From Comamonas sp. (GTDB lineage Bacteria > Pseudomonadota > Gammaproteobacteria > Burkholderiales > Burkholderiaceae_C): 64,000 bases of DNA. The stretch covers positions 1 through 64,000 of the forward strand of contig NZ_SPEY01000028.1 of assembly GCF_009360615.1 (NCBI RefSeq), given 5' to 3'. The stretch's first letter is position 1. Each line of letters opens with the position of its first letter. The notes beneath the pieces were generated by a model. That model searched no databases. It worked only from the letters and a program-made list of their open reading frames with translations, and was not told where the DNA came from. Both the position numbers and the translations under genes were made by a program. This document shows positions 55,674 through 64,000 of this stretch, in pieces.

Positions 55674-58600
55674 ATGTGGTTCACGCGCATCAGCCTGAAA
55701 AACCCGGTGCTGGCCACCATGCTCATGCTGGCCTTTGTGGTGCTGGGCGTTTTTTCCTACCAGCGGCTCAAGGTCGACCAGTTCCCGAACATCGAATTCC
55801 CCGTGGTGGTGGTCACGGTCGAATATCCGGGAGCCTCGCCCGAGATCGTGGAGAGCGAGGTCACCAAAAAGATCGAGGAAGCCGTCAACTCGGTCGCGGG
55901 CATCAATGCCCTGACCTCGCGCAGCTACGAAGGCACCAGCGTCGTCATCATCGAGTTCCAGCTGCATATAGACGGCCGCCGTGCGGCCGACGACGTGCGC
56001 GAGAAGGTTGCCTCGGTGCGCCCCACGCTGCGTGACGAGGTCAAGGAACCGCGCGTCATCCGCTTCGACCCTGCCAGCACGGCAGTCTGGTCACTGGCCG
56101 TGCTACCGGACCCCCGTGCCCTGCACGGCGAGACCCCCCCCGAAGGCCAGAGCGTGACGCCGCCCGATGCGATTGCACTGACCAGCTGGGCCGACCAGGT
56201 GCTGAAAAAGCGGCTGGAGAACGTGCGCGGCGTGGGCGCCGTGAACCTGGTGGGAGCCACCAGGCGCGAGATCAATGTCTATCTGGACCCCCAGGCACTG
56301 GAGTCATTCTCCATCACCCCCGAGCAGGTTGCCCAGGCGGTTCGCTCCGAGAACCAGGATCTGCCTGTAGGCGCGATCCGCTCCAAGGCGCAGGAACGCG
56401 TGGTGCAGATCGATGCCCGCATACAGCGCCCCGAGGAATTTGCCCGCATCATCGTGGCCTACCGCAACGGCGCTCCGATCCGCGTCGGCCAGCTGGCCCG
56501 TGTACAGGACGATGCGCAGGAGCTGCAGACCCTGGCGCTGTACAACGGCCGCCGCACTCTCCTGATGTCCGTGCAAAAGGCCCAGGACGAAAACACTATC
56601 GAGGTGGTCGATGGACTGAACGCGGCGATCAAGGCCATCGCCCCCGAGCTTCCCCCGGGCGTGCGCCTGCAGGCGATTGCAGACAACTCTCGGGCCATCC
56701 GCGTGGGCGTGGACAATGTGCGCCAGACGCTGATCGAGGGTGCCCTGCTCACGGTGCTCATCGTGTTTCTGTTCCTGAACTCCTGGCGCTCCACGGTGAT
56801 TACGGGACTGACGCTGCCCATCGCCCTGATAGGCACCTTTCTCTTCATGTACTGGTTCGGCTTTTCCATCAATATGGTCACGCTGATGGCGCTTTCGCTG
56901 TGCGTGGGCCTGCTGATCGACGATGCCATCGTGGTGCGAGAGAACATCGTGCGCCATGTGCAGATGGGCAAGAATGCCTATCAGGCCGCCATGGAAGGTA
57001 CGCAGGAGATCGGGCTGGCCGTGCTCGCCACAACGCTTTCCATCGTCGCCGTGTTCCTGCCCATCGGCTTCATGGGCGGCATCATCGGCCAGTTCTTCCA
57101 TGAGTTCGGCATCACCATCGTGGCGGCCGTGCTGATCTCCATGTTCGTCAGCTTCACGCTGGACCCCATGCTCTCCAGCGTCTGGCATGACCCGGCAATC
57201 CACGCCCATGGCGAACATGGCAGCAAAAGCCTCTACGACCGCACGCTGGGGCGCGTGACGGCCTGGGTGGAGCGCATGAGCGATCGGCTCTCTGACTTCT
57301 ACCAGGGCATACTGCGCTGGTCGCTGGCCCACAAGCTGCTCACCCTGGCGCTGGCATTCATGATTTTCATAGCAAGCATCGCTCTTGTACCCTTGCTTGG
57401 TACCGAGTTTGTGCCCAAGGCGGATTTCTCGGAAACCTCGATCAGCTTCAATACCCCCGAAGGCTCATCGATCGAAGCCACCGAAGCCAAGGCCACACAG
57501 GTGACGGACATACTGCGCGCCCTTCCCGAGGTGCGCTACACGCTGACCACCATCAATACCGGCAATGCCAATGGCAAGAACTACGCCAATATCTATGTGC
57601 GACTGGTTGACCGGCACCATCGCAGCCGCAGTGTGGACGAGATTTCGGCCTATCTGCGTCCCAGGCTGCAGGCCATTGCAGGTATCAAGCTGACCCATGT
57701 GGGCCTGCGCGAGGCTGTCGGTGGCCAAAAGCAGGTCGAGTTCTCCCTCATGGGCCCGGATCTGGACGAACTGGCCCGTCTGAGCCAGATCGTGCAGGAG
57801 CGTGTCGACGACATTCCGGGCCTGGTCGATCTGGACTCCAGCCTCAAGCCCAACAAGCCCATGGTCAATATCGAGGTCCATCGCGAAGCAGCGGCCGACC
57901 TGGGCCTGTCGACAGGCACGATGGCCGGCGCACTGCGCACCTGGGTGGCCGGCCAGACCGTGGGCAACTGGCGCGCCAGCGACGACCAGACCTATGACGT
58001 GAACGTGCGGCTCAAGCCCGAGGCGCGCACCACGCCACAGGACCTGGAGCGCCTGCCGTTTGCCCTGGCGGCCGCCGACGGCGGCATGCGCATCGTACGA
58101 CTCAACCAGGTTGCCAGCGTGGTGGACAGCACCGGCCCCAGCCAGATCAACCGCCGCAACCTCAACCGCGAAGTCGCCATCAACGCCAATGTCTATCTGC
58201 GCAGCACCGGTGAAGTCACGGCCGATATCAAGCAAGCACTGGCCACCATTCCCATGCCTCCGGGCTACGGCTACCAGTTCAGCGGCGCGGCCAAGAACAT
58301 GGCCGAATCGTTTGGCTACGCCATCTCTGCGCTGATGCTGGCCATTATCTTCATCTACATGATTCTGGCCAGCCAGTTCAAGAGTTTCCTCCAGCCACTG
58401 GCACTCATGACCTCGCTGCCGCTGACGCTCATCGGCGTGGTGATGGCCCTCATGATGTTTGGCTCGGCCCTGTCCATGTTCTCCATCATCGGCGTGGTCA
58501 TGCTCATGGGCCTGGTGACCAAGAATGCCATTTTGCTGGTGGACTTTGCCATTCGCGCGCGCCAGCCTCGCACGGACCATGCCAGCGGCGCGACCGAGCC

Positions 58601-58928
58601 GGGCCTGCCCCGCAATGAAGCGCTGCTGCTGGCAGCCAGGGTGCGGCTGCGGCCGATTCTCATGACCACGCTGGCCATGATCTTCGGCATGGTGCCGCTG
58701 GCGTTTGCCGTCACCGAGGGCTCCGAACAACGCGCCCCCATGGGGCAGGCCGTGATCGGCGGTGTCATCACTTCCTCGCTGCTGACCCTGGTCGTGGTGC
58801 CCGTGGTGTACTGCTACCTGGACGATTTTGCCAACTGGATGCGCCGTAAATGGTCAGGCGCACCTCCAAAAAGCGACGGGCCGCCGCACGAAGCCTCCGA
58901 GGCTCGTAGAATCGATGGTTTGTCCTGA
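55674..58928 (+). CDS. RND efflux transporter permease (AcrB/HAE-1 type)
   Basis: A 1084-residue inner-membrane proton/drug antiporter. It starts directly after the adaptor stop. [19 protein letters not shown] is the usual first membrane helix; [24 protein letters not shown] and the duplicated porter domains follow. The transmembrane proton-relay block [21 protein letters not shown] (two Asp) near residue 405-425 and the second-half [20 protein letters not shown] near 940-960 are conserved. Length is typical of HAE-1 pumps. With the adaptor and the TolC-like protein (60198) it could make a complete tripartite pump. Confidence 0.94.
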   Translation: MWFTRISLKNPVLATMLMLAFVVLGVFSYQRLKVDQFPNIEFPVVVVTVEYPGASPEIVESEVTKKIEEAVNSVAGINALTSRSYEGTSVVIIEFQLHIDGRRAADDVREKVASVRPTLRDEVKEPRVIRFDPASTAVWSLAVLPDPRALHGETPPEGQSVTPPDAIALTSWADQVLKKRLENVRGVGAVNLVGATRREINVYLDPQALESFSITPEQVAQAVRSENQDLPVGAIRSKAQERVVQIDARIQRPEEFARIIVAYRNGAPIRVGQLARVQDDAQELQTLALYNGRRTLLMSVQKAQDENTIEVVDGLNAAIKAIAPELPPGVRLQAIADNSRAIRVGVDNVRQTLIEGALLTVLIVFLFLNSWRSTVITGLTLPIALIGTFLFMYWFGFSINMVTLMALSLCVGLLIDDAIVVRENIVRHVQMGKNAYQAAMEGTQEIGLAVLATTLSIVAVFLPIGFMGGIIGQFFHEFGITIVAAVLISMFVSFTLDPMLSSVWHDPAIHAHGEHGSKSLYDRTLGRVTAWVERMSDRLSDFYQGILRWSLAHKLLTLALAFMIFIASIALVPLLGTEFVPKADFSETSISFNTPEGSSIEATEAKATQVTDILRALPEVRYTLTTINTGNANGKNYANIYVRLVDRHHRSRSVDEISAYLRPRLQAIAGIKLTHVGLREAVGGQKQVEFSLMGPDLDELARLSQIVQERVDDIPGLVDLDSSLKPNKPMVNIEVHREAAADLGLSTGTMAGALRTWVAGQTVGNWRASDDQTYDVNVRLKPEARTTPQDLERLPFALAAADGGMRIVRLNQVASVVDSTGPSQINRRNLNREVAINANVYLRSTGEVTADIKQALATIPMPPGYGYQFSGAAKNMAESFGYAISALMLAIIFIYMILASQFKSFLQPLALMTSLPLTLIGVVMALMMFGSALSMFSIIGVVMLMGLVTKNAILLVDFAIRARQPRTDHASGATEPGLPRNEALLLAARVRLRPILMTTLAMIFGMVPLAFAVTEGSEQRAPMGQAVIGGVITSSLLTLVVVPVVYCYLDDFANWMRRKWSGAPPKSDGPPHEASEARRIDGLS

Positions 58929-58950
58929 TAAGTCTTTCCCCGGAGATACC

Positions 58951-59661
58951 ATGGCCCTGCCAATGAATGCCCAAGTGGACCCGCGCGATGTGCACGCGCA
59001 GGCTCGTTTCAACATGATCGAACAGCAAATCCGCCCATGGAACGTGCTGGACGAATCCGTGCTGGAGCTGATGGGCAAGATCCACCGTGAAGACTATGTG
59101 TCGCCCGAATACGCGAACATGGCCTATATGGACATCGAAGTCCCCCTCAAGGGCACTGCCGAAGAAGCTGCCGCCAAGGGCTGGCACATGCTGGCACCCA
59201 AGATCGAAGCACGCATGTTGCAAGACGCCAAGATCAAGCCCACCGACCGCGTGCTCGAGATCGGTACCGGCTCCGGCTACATGGCAGCCCTGCTGGCCGC
59301 CCAGGCCAAGGAAGTGGTGACGCTGGAGATCGACCCCGAGCTGGCGGAAATGGCCCGCGAAAACCTGCTCAGCGCCGGCGTCAAGAATGTCGAAGTCAAG
59401 CTGGCCAACGGTGCCACCGCCTCCCTGGCTCAGGGTGCGTTCGACGTGATCGTGCTCAGCGGCTCGGTTGCCCACGTCCCCGATGCCCTTTACGCCCAGC
59501 TCAACGAAGGCGGCCGCATTGCAGCCATCGTCGGTCACACGCCCGTGATGCGCTTCACGCTGGTGACCAAAAACGGCAGCAGCTTCGACGTCCAGCAACC
59601 CTGGGATACCGTTGCCACGCGCCTCGTGGGTTTTGAAGAGCCTTCGCGCTTCTCGTTCTAA
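58951..59661 (+). CDS. Protein-L-isoaspartate O-methyltransferase family protein
   Basis: A 236-residue SAM-dependent methyltransferase of the PCMT family. Motif I is VLEIGTGSGYMAALLA at residues 101-116; NMIEQQIRPWNVLDESVLEL near the start and VEVKLANGA and FDVIVLSGSVAHVPDAL follow. In canonical Pcm the N-terminal part forms the isoaspartyl pocket; here the N-terminus (EDYVSPEYANMAYMDIEVPL) is shaped like the betaproteobacterial relatives encoded beside rhodanese and tolC genes, whose substrate is not certain. GGAGATACC precedes the ATG. Confidence 0.85.
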   Translation: MALPMNAQVDPRDVHAQARFNMIEQQIRPWNVLDESVLELMGKIHREDYVSPEYANMAYMDIEVPLKGTAEEAAAKGWHMLAPKIEARMLQDAKIKPTDRVLEIGTGSGYMAALLAAQAKEVVTLEIDPELAEMARENLLSAGVKNVEVKLANGATASLAQGAFDVIVLSGSVAHVPDALYAQLNEGGRIAAIVGHTPVMRFTLVTKNGSSFDVQQPWDTVATRLVGFEEPSRFSF

Positions 59662-59778
59662 ACGCGTGTTGCGTTCGCCCTGCTTCCTGCACCCTGACCC
59701 ATCGGTGCATCCGGCAGGGCCTGTCTTTCAGTGTCAGGGCCGGCCCATCGATCCGACGGCTGGCCACCAGGAGTTTTT

Positions 59779-60126
59779 ATGTTGACCCAGGTCTTGCCTG
59801 CCCAGTTCCAGCAGTGGCTGGCCTCTCATGCCGCGAACGGCATCAAGCCCGTGGTACTGGATGTGCGCGAACCCTGGGAGATTGCCCAGGCCAGCATCCC
59901 GCCCGGCGACGGCTTCGAGCTGCGCTGCATTCCCATGCACGATATCCCCGGTCGCCTGCACGAGCTGGACCCGGACCACCCTGTTGCCTGCCTGTGCCAC
60001 CATGGTGCGCGCAGCATGAGCGTGGCGGCTTTTCTGGCCAATAACGGCTTTGAAGACGTCAGCAACATCACCGGCGGCATTGACGCCTGGTCGCTCAGCG
60101 CCGACCCCAGCGTGCCCCGTTATTGA
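59779..60126 (+). CDS. Single-domain rhodanese-like protein
   Basis: A 115-residue rhodanese domain (sulfurtransferase). LDVREPWEIAQASI (residues 27-40) is the CH2A motif and the active-site loop is C73-HHGARS, with ITGGIDAWS closing the fold. ATG 59779 is preceded by CAGGAG. It lies between the methyltransferase and tolC-like genes on the same strand, an arrangement usual in Comamonadaceae as far as I recall; partner proteins are not known. Confidence 0.9.
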   Translation: MLTQVLPAQFQQWLASHAANGIKPVVLDVREPWEIAQASIPPGDGFELRCIPMHDIPGRLHELDPDHPVACLCHHGARSMSVAAFLANNGFEDVSNITGGIDAWSLSADPSVPRY

Positions 60127-60197
60127 GACCGACCGGCATCCCTGCCTATGCCTGTCACGTTACCCGTTGTGATCGAGACCGCTCAAACCTGACAACC

Positions 60198-61664
60198 ATG
60201 ACCAAGCTGCCCAGGCCCCTGCAAGTCCCCTCCGCCCACGCGCTGCGTGCCATTTCCCTGGGAGTTTTGCTGGTTTGGGCCAGCGCTCAGACACAGGCCC
60301 AGACTTTGTCCGAGCTGGTGAACCAGGCCCGCAGCCATGACGCCACCTGGCAGGCCCAGCAAGCCGACGCACGAGCTGCGGCCAGCCGCGCCGATCAGGC
60401 ACTGTCCGGGCTGCTGCCCAGCGTGGGCCTGTCGGCAGGTGCCAACCGCAGCCATGTGGACATCCATACCTCGGTGCCCCTGCCCGGCATGGCCAGCAGC
60501 TTCAACAACACGCAGCAGAACGTGCAGCTCAGCGCCCAGCAGCCCCTGTACCGCCCTGCCAACAAGATTGCCTACGAGCAGGGACAGCGCGGCGTGGATG
60601 TGGCGCAGGCCCAGCTGGATGCGGCAGCCCAGAACCTGATCGTGCGTGTGGCCCAGGCCTATTTCGATGTGCTGGCTGCCCAGGACAGCGTGCGGGTCGC
60701 CCAGTCGCAAAAGCAGGCCATCAGCGACCAGCTCGAAATGGCCAAGCGCAATTTCGAAGTCGGCACGGCCACCATCACCGATTCACGCGAAGCACAGTCC
60801 CGCTACGATCTGGTCACGGCCCAAGAAATCGTCGCCCAGAATGATCTGCAGGTCAGGCGCGTGGCCCTGGATCAGCTTGTGGGCCGCGTCGGCATTCAGC
60901 CCACGCCGCTGGCCGCGCCGCTGACCCTGCCCAGGGTGGAGCCCGACAATATGCAGGACTGGGTGGACAAGGCTCTGGCGGCACAGCCCCAGTTGCGCCA
61001 GGCCCAGCTGGCCCTGGACATCGCCAGGCTGGACACGCAGAAGGCCGAGGCCGGCCACAAGCCCACCGTGGACCTGCAGGCCGGTTACGTGGTCAACCGT
61101 TATCCCAACGGCTCCATGACTCCATCCATTCCCTTGAGCTATCGCACCAACGCTGCCCAGATCGGCGTAGTCATGAACATGCCGCTGTTTGCGGGCTTTG
61201 CGGTGCAGAACCGCATCAGGGAAACCGTGGCGCTGGAAGAGAAAGCCCGCGCCCAGCTCGACGATGCCCGCCGCAGCGTGGAGCAGGCCACACGCACCGC
61301 GTTCCTGGGCGTGCAGTCCGGCCAAGCCCAGGTCAAGGCACTGGAAGCAGCGCTCGCTTCCAGCCAGAGTGCGCTGGAAGCCAACAAGATGGGTTACGAG
61401 GTGGGTGTGCGCATCAATATCGACGTGCTCAACGCCCAGAGTCAGGTCTACCAGACCGAGCGCGACCTGGCCAATGCGCGCTACCAGGTGCTGCTTGGGC
61501 AGCTCAAGCTGCGCCAGGCCGCTGGCGTGCTCACCGACGACGATCTGCACATGATCGACGCACTGACACGCACGCCCACGATCGCCCCTGCGGCTGCAGC
61601 CATACCCGCCACCACAAACCGCATGGTGGCTGGAAAGCCTGCTGCCAAAATTGTCAAACGTTAA
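60198..61664 (+). CDS. TolC-family outer membrane efflux protein
   Basis: A 488-residue outer-membrane channel protein of type I secretion and RND pumps. ATG 60198 gives a signal peptide (ISLGVLLVWASAQTQA) and a mature part starting QTLSELVNQARSHDATWQAQQADARAA, with the two OEP repeats: ADQALSGLLPSVGLSAG, RVAQAYFDVLAAQDSVRVAQ and in the second half RLDTQKAEAGHKPTVDLQAGY, TRTAFLGVQSGQAQVKALEAAL, GVRINIDVLNAQSQVYQTERDLANARY. It is the likely exit duct for the upstream RND pair. Confidence 0.92.
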   Translation: MTKLPRPLQVPSAHALRAISLGVLLVWASAQTQAQTLSELVNQARSHDATWQAQQADARAAASRADQALSGLLPSVGLSAGANRSHVDIHTSVPLPGMASSFNNTQQNVQLSAQQPLYRPANKIAYEQGQRGVDVAQAQLDAAAQNLIVRVAQAYFDVLAAQDSVRVAQSQKQAISDQLEMAKRNFEVGTATITDSREAQSRYDLVTAQEIVAQNDLQVRRVALDQLVGRVGIQPTPLAAPLTLPRVEPDNMQDWVDKALAAQPQLRQAQLALDIARLDTQKAEAGHKPTVDLQAGYVVNRYPNGSMTPSIPLSYRTNAAQIGVVMNMPLFAGFAVQNRIRETVALEEKARAQLDDARRSVEQATRTAFLGVQSGQAQVKALEAALASSQSALEANKMGYEVGVRINIDVLNAQSQVYQTERDLANARYQVLLGQLKLRQAAGVLTDDDLHMIDALTRTPTIAPAAAAIPATTNRMVAGKPAAKIVKR

Positions 61665-61746
61665 GGCAGCTCGGCAAGCAGGCTGCAAGGTGTCAGGCAG
61701 AATTTCGGACGCAAGCACTCAACGATAGAGCCTTGTACGCTCCTTG

Positions 61747-63051
61747 CTAAGGGGCATTCATCAGCGCCTGAATGGCCTTGGCCGTGGCCACCGCCGCGCC
61801 GCGATTGGCCTGCACCAGCTGACGACTGCATTGCACGGCGGCCCGAAGGCGATCCGGCCTTGCCACCCAACCCAGAGCCTGGCTCAAGCCTGTGGACATG
61901 TCCTCCACGGCCAGAGCCGCGCCGGCCTGCAGGGCCTGATCGGAGGCCTGGCTGAAATTGAAGGTGTGCGGTCCCAGTATCACGGGACAATCACAGGCCA
62001 GCGCTTCGATCAGATTCTGTCCGCCGAAGGGAGCAAAGCTCCCCCCCATCAGGGCAGCCGATGCCAGGCCGTAATACAAGGGCATTTCGCCCAACGAATC
62101 GCCCAGCCAGATCGCGCCGGACTGCTCTGGAGGCATGGCCCCCCAACGGCTTCGCCGCGATACCGCAAAGCCCGCCTGGCCGAGCATGCTCTCCACCTCG
62201 TCAAAGCGCTGAGGATGACGCGGAACGAGCAGCCACTGCACGGCCGCTGCAGCATCGCCCAAGGCCTTGAGCGCATCGATGAACATCGCTTCCTCACCTT
62301 CGCGGCTGCTGGCAAACAGCAGCACCGGGCGCGACAGCGCAGCGCGCCATTGCCCAGCCTGGGCGATCTGGGCAGCATCAGGCCGGACATCGAATTTGAG
62401 ATTGCCCAGTACCGCATCCACGCGGGCGCCCACATTGCGCAGTCGTCGGGCATCGGCCTCGGTCTGCGCCCAGACGGCCGCCAGCGCGCCATACGCAGGG
62501 CGAGACAGCAAGCCGACTCTCAAGGCTCCGGCTTCGGACTTTGCATTGAGACGGGCATTGGCCAGGGCCAGAGGAACACCGGCGTTGGCACAGACCGCAA
62601 TCAGGTTGGGCCAGACCTCGGTTTCCATCAGCACCCCCACGGCAGGCCGGAACTGCGAGACAAAGCGCCTGGTGGCCCCCAGGGAGTCCCAGGGCAGCCA
62701 GACCTGCAAATCGCCTTCGTGCAGCAGCTTGCCTCCCTCCTCCCGCCCCGTCGCGGTGCTGTGCGTCAGCAGCAGACGCATCGCAGGCATGCGCTCGCGC
62801 AAGGCCTTGAGCAGAATGGCGGCGGCTCGGGTCTCGCCCAGCGACACCGAATGAATCCACACCCAACGTCCGCGCCCCTCGCACCCCAGGTCTGCGGGCT
62901 GGTAATGGCCGAAGCGTTCAGGCACGGCCACGCCGTAGCCCGGCTCAGCCAGCGCTCTGCGGCGCAGCTTGCGCCGCACCAGCGGCTGCACTGCCCAGGC
63001 CACGGCACTGAACAGCGCACGGGCAATGCTCATGGGAGCCGGTTTGACCAT
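61747..63051 (-). CDS. waaA: 3-deoxy-D-manno-octulosonic acid (Kdo) transferase
   Basis: Adds Kdo to lipid A precursor at the inner membrane, an essential step of lipopolysaccharide synthesis. The 434-residue product has a basic, membrane-associated N-terminus, then WVWIHSVSLGETRAAAIL with the catalytic Glu at 73, LLLTHSTATGREEGGKLL, VGVLMETEVWPNLI, LLFASSREGEEAMFI and GGSFAPFGGQNLIEALACDCPVI, the canonical WaaA blocks. It is convergent with the tolC-like gene. Single Kdo or two additions cannot be told from sequence. Confidence 0.94.
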   Translation of the reverse strand: MVKPAPMSIARALFSAVAWAVQPLVRRKLRRRALAEPGYGVAVPERFGHYQPADLGCEGRGRWVWIHSVSLGETRAAAILLKALRERMPAMRLLLTHSTATGREEGGKLLHEGDLQVWLPWDSLGATRRFVSQFRPAVGVLMETEVWPNLIAVCANAGVPLALANARLNAKSEAGALRVGLLSRPAYGALAAVWAQTEADARRLRNVGARVDAVLGNLKFDVRPDAAQIAQAGQWRAALSRPVLLFASSREGEEAMFIDALKALGDAAAAVQWLLVPRHPQRFDEVESMLGQAGFAVSRRSRWGAMPPEQSGAIWLGDSLGEMPLYYGLASAALMGGSFAPFGGQNLIEALACDCPVILGPHTFNFSQASDQALQAGAALAVEDMSTGLSQALGWVARPDRLRAAVQCSRQLVQANRGAAVATAKAIQALMNAP

Positions 63052-63069
63052 GCTTGCGCGCTGCCGTCA

Positions 63070-64000
63070 TCAGTGCGCGGAAGCGCCCAACTGGGCATCG
63101 GGCTTGACCCGCTTGAGCAAGGCCAGCATCTGCGCTTCAATGCGATGCAGGGCTTGCTGTGTATGGCCTTCGAAGCGCAGAACCAGCACCGGCGTGGTGT
63201 TGCTGGCGCGGATCAGTCCGAAGCCATCGGCCCAGTCCACGCGCAGGCCGTCGATCGTGCTGACCCGGGCAGGTTCAGCAAACTCCGTGGCAGCGAGTGC
63301 CTGCAGCTCGGCGGCCAGACGATGGGGCTCGCCTTCGGCGCAGGCCACATTGAGTTCAGGCGTGGAGAAGCTGGTCGGCAAGGCGTTGAGCACCGCGCTG
63401 GGATCGCTTTCGCGGCTGACGATTTCCAGTAGACGGCAGCCCGCATAGGTGCCGTCGTCAAAGCCGTACCAGCGTTCCTTGAAGAAGATGTGCCCGCTCA
63501 TCTCGCCGCCCAGCGGCGCACCCAACTCCTTCATGCGTGCCTTGACCAGCGAATGCCCTGTCTTGTACATCACGGCCTGGCCGCCAGCCGCTTCGATCTC
63601 GGGGGCCAGACGCTGGGTGCACTTGACGTCGAACACGATGGAGCCGCCGGGCACGCGCGAAAGCACATCCTTGGCGAACAGCATCATCTGACGGTCGGGG
63701 AAGATGTTCTGGCCGTCCTTGGTCACGATGCCCAGGCGGTCACCGTCACCGTCAAAGGCCAGACCCAGCTCGGCATCGCTGGTCTGCAGGGCATGGATCA
63801 CATCGCGCAGGTTCTCGGGCTTGCTGGGATCAGGATGATGATTGGGGAAGTTGCCGTCGACTTCGGAGAACAACTCGATCACCTCGCAGCCCATCTGACG
63901 GAAGATGGCGGGAGCCGATGCACCGGCCACCCCGTTGCCGCAGTCCACCACAATCTTCATGGGCCGCGCCAGCTTCACATCGCCTACGATGCGGGCGGTG
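63070..64000 (-). CDS. Phosphomannomutase/phosphoglucomutase (3' part; 5' end outside window)
   Basis: The C-terminal ~310 residues of an alpha-D-phosphohexomutase, open to the window edge. MKIVVDCGNGVAGASAP marks the start of domain II, LAFDGDGDRLGIVTKDG is the magnesium-binding DGDGDR loop, GEMSGHIFF the sugar-binding loop, and RASNTTPVLVLRFEG the C-terminal phosphate-binding loop. The catalytic Ser (TASHNP) region is beyond 64000. The gene supplies mannose-1-P or glucose-1-P for envelope polysaccharides and is followed 18 bases later by waaA on the same strand, so the two probably form an operon. Confidence 0.93.
   Translation of the reverse strand, partial: TARIVGDVKLARPMKIVVDCGNGVAGASAPAIFRQMGCEVIELFSEVDGNFPNHHPDPSKPENLRDVIHALQTSDAELGLAFDGDGDRLGIVTKDGQNIFPDRQMMLFAKDVLSRVPGGSIVFDVKCTQRLAPEIEAAGGQAVMYKTGHSLVKARMKELGAPLGGEMSGHIFFKERWYGFDDGTYAGCRLLEIVSRESDPSAVLNALPTSFSTPELNVACAEGEPHRLAAELQALAATEFAEPARVSTIDGLRVDWADGFGLIRASNTTPVLVLRFEGHTQQALHRIEAQMLALLKRVKPDAQLGASAH

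Noticed and set aside
54336..55967. Long minus-strand frame opposite the RND adaptor and start of the permease
   Set aside because: Gly/His/Leu-rich composition typical of antisense frames; the plus-strand proteins have all family motifs.
61744..63432. Plus-strand frame opposite waaA and the phosphomannomutase
   Set aside because: Spans two well-supported minus-strand genes and has no recognisable motif.
1..64000. CRISPR arrays, rRNA and tRNA genes
   Set aside because: No regularly spaced short repeats, rRNA-like blocks or tRNA cloverleaf with conserved TTCGA/CCA features were noticed on either strand, though this was by eye only.

Overview
The right third of the window (44.7-64 kb) is ordinary GC-rich chromosome of a Comamonas-like betaproteobacterium (family Comamonadaceae). 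This is inferred from protein style and gene order (pdxH, TonB receptor, msrA, RND pump, isoaspartyl methyltransferase-rhodanese-TolC-waaA-phosphomannomutase), not from a search. The left two thirds are accessory DNA.

Layout. (1) 1-8.8 kb: the 3' part of an error-prone polymerase dnaE2, a small overlapping ORF, a decayed IS21 istB remnant, a 1249-residue protein with a possible nuclease N-terminus, two proteins with C-terminal R-x4-H (HEPN/DUF4145-like) motifs, one of them with integron-cassette-like borders, and a tiny membrane protein. (2) 8.8-28.2 kb: about 19 kb of minus-strand, mostly overlapping genes for a PFGI-1/SXT-class (MPF_G) conjugation apparatus, running from pilL2 through traD, the TraE/K/B/V-like core, the VirB4-type ATPase and TraU/TraH-like proteins to TraG. 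(3) 28.2-31.2 kb: a regulatory spacer with an 84-bp direct repeat and a 15-bp-arm palindrome, then an AT-richer three-gene operon in which an Mrr-like nuclease, a soluble histidine kinase and a stand-alone receiver are joined by ATGA overlaps. (4) 31.2-35.5 kb: plus-strand MobH-type relaxase with one gene on each side. No integrase, parA or topoisomerase of the element lies in the window. (5) 35.7-42.3 kb: a complete-looking filamentous (inovirus) prophage bounded by two dif-like XerCD sites. (6) 42.3-43.6 kb: the left end of a second, diverged inovirus. (7) 43.6-44.4 kb: an orphan integron cassette with a 60-bp attC of the aadA type and a frameshifted gene. (8) 44.4-64 kb: chromosome.

How the parts work together. 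Relaxase, TraD and the secretion genes would transfer DNA; the prophage supplies Rep, ssDNA-binding protein, coat, adsorption and assembly proteins; the nuclease-kinase-receiver operon and the nuclease/HEPN genes look like cargo, most plausibly defence. On the chromosome, the adaptor and RND pump may pair with the nearby TolC protein, and waaA and the phosphomannomutase serve envelope polysaccharide synthesis.

The most interesting candidate system is the nuclease-kinase-receiver operon (28811-30926). Other notable signals are the dif-bounded right end next to a conjugative module that lacks a visible integrase (comparable in principle to the gonococcal genetic island) and the attC sites without an integrase. 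All family names come from reading the sequence; no search was run.
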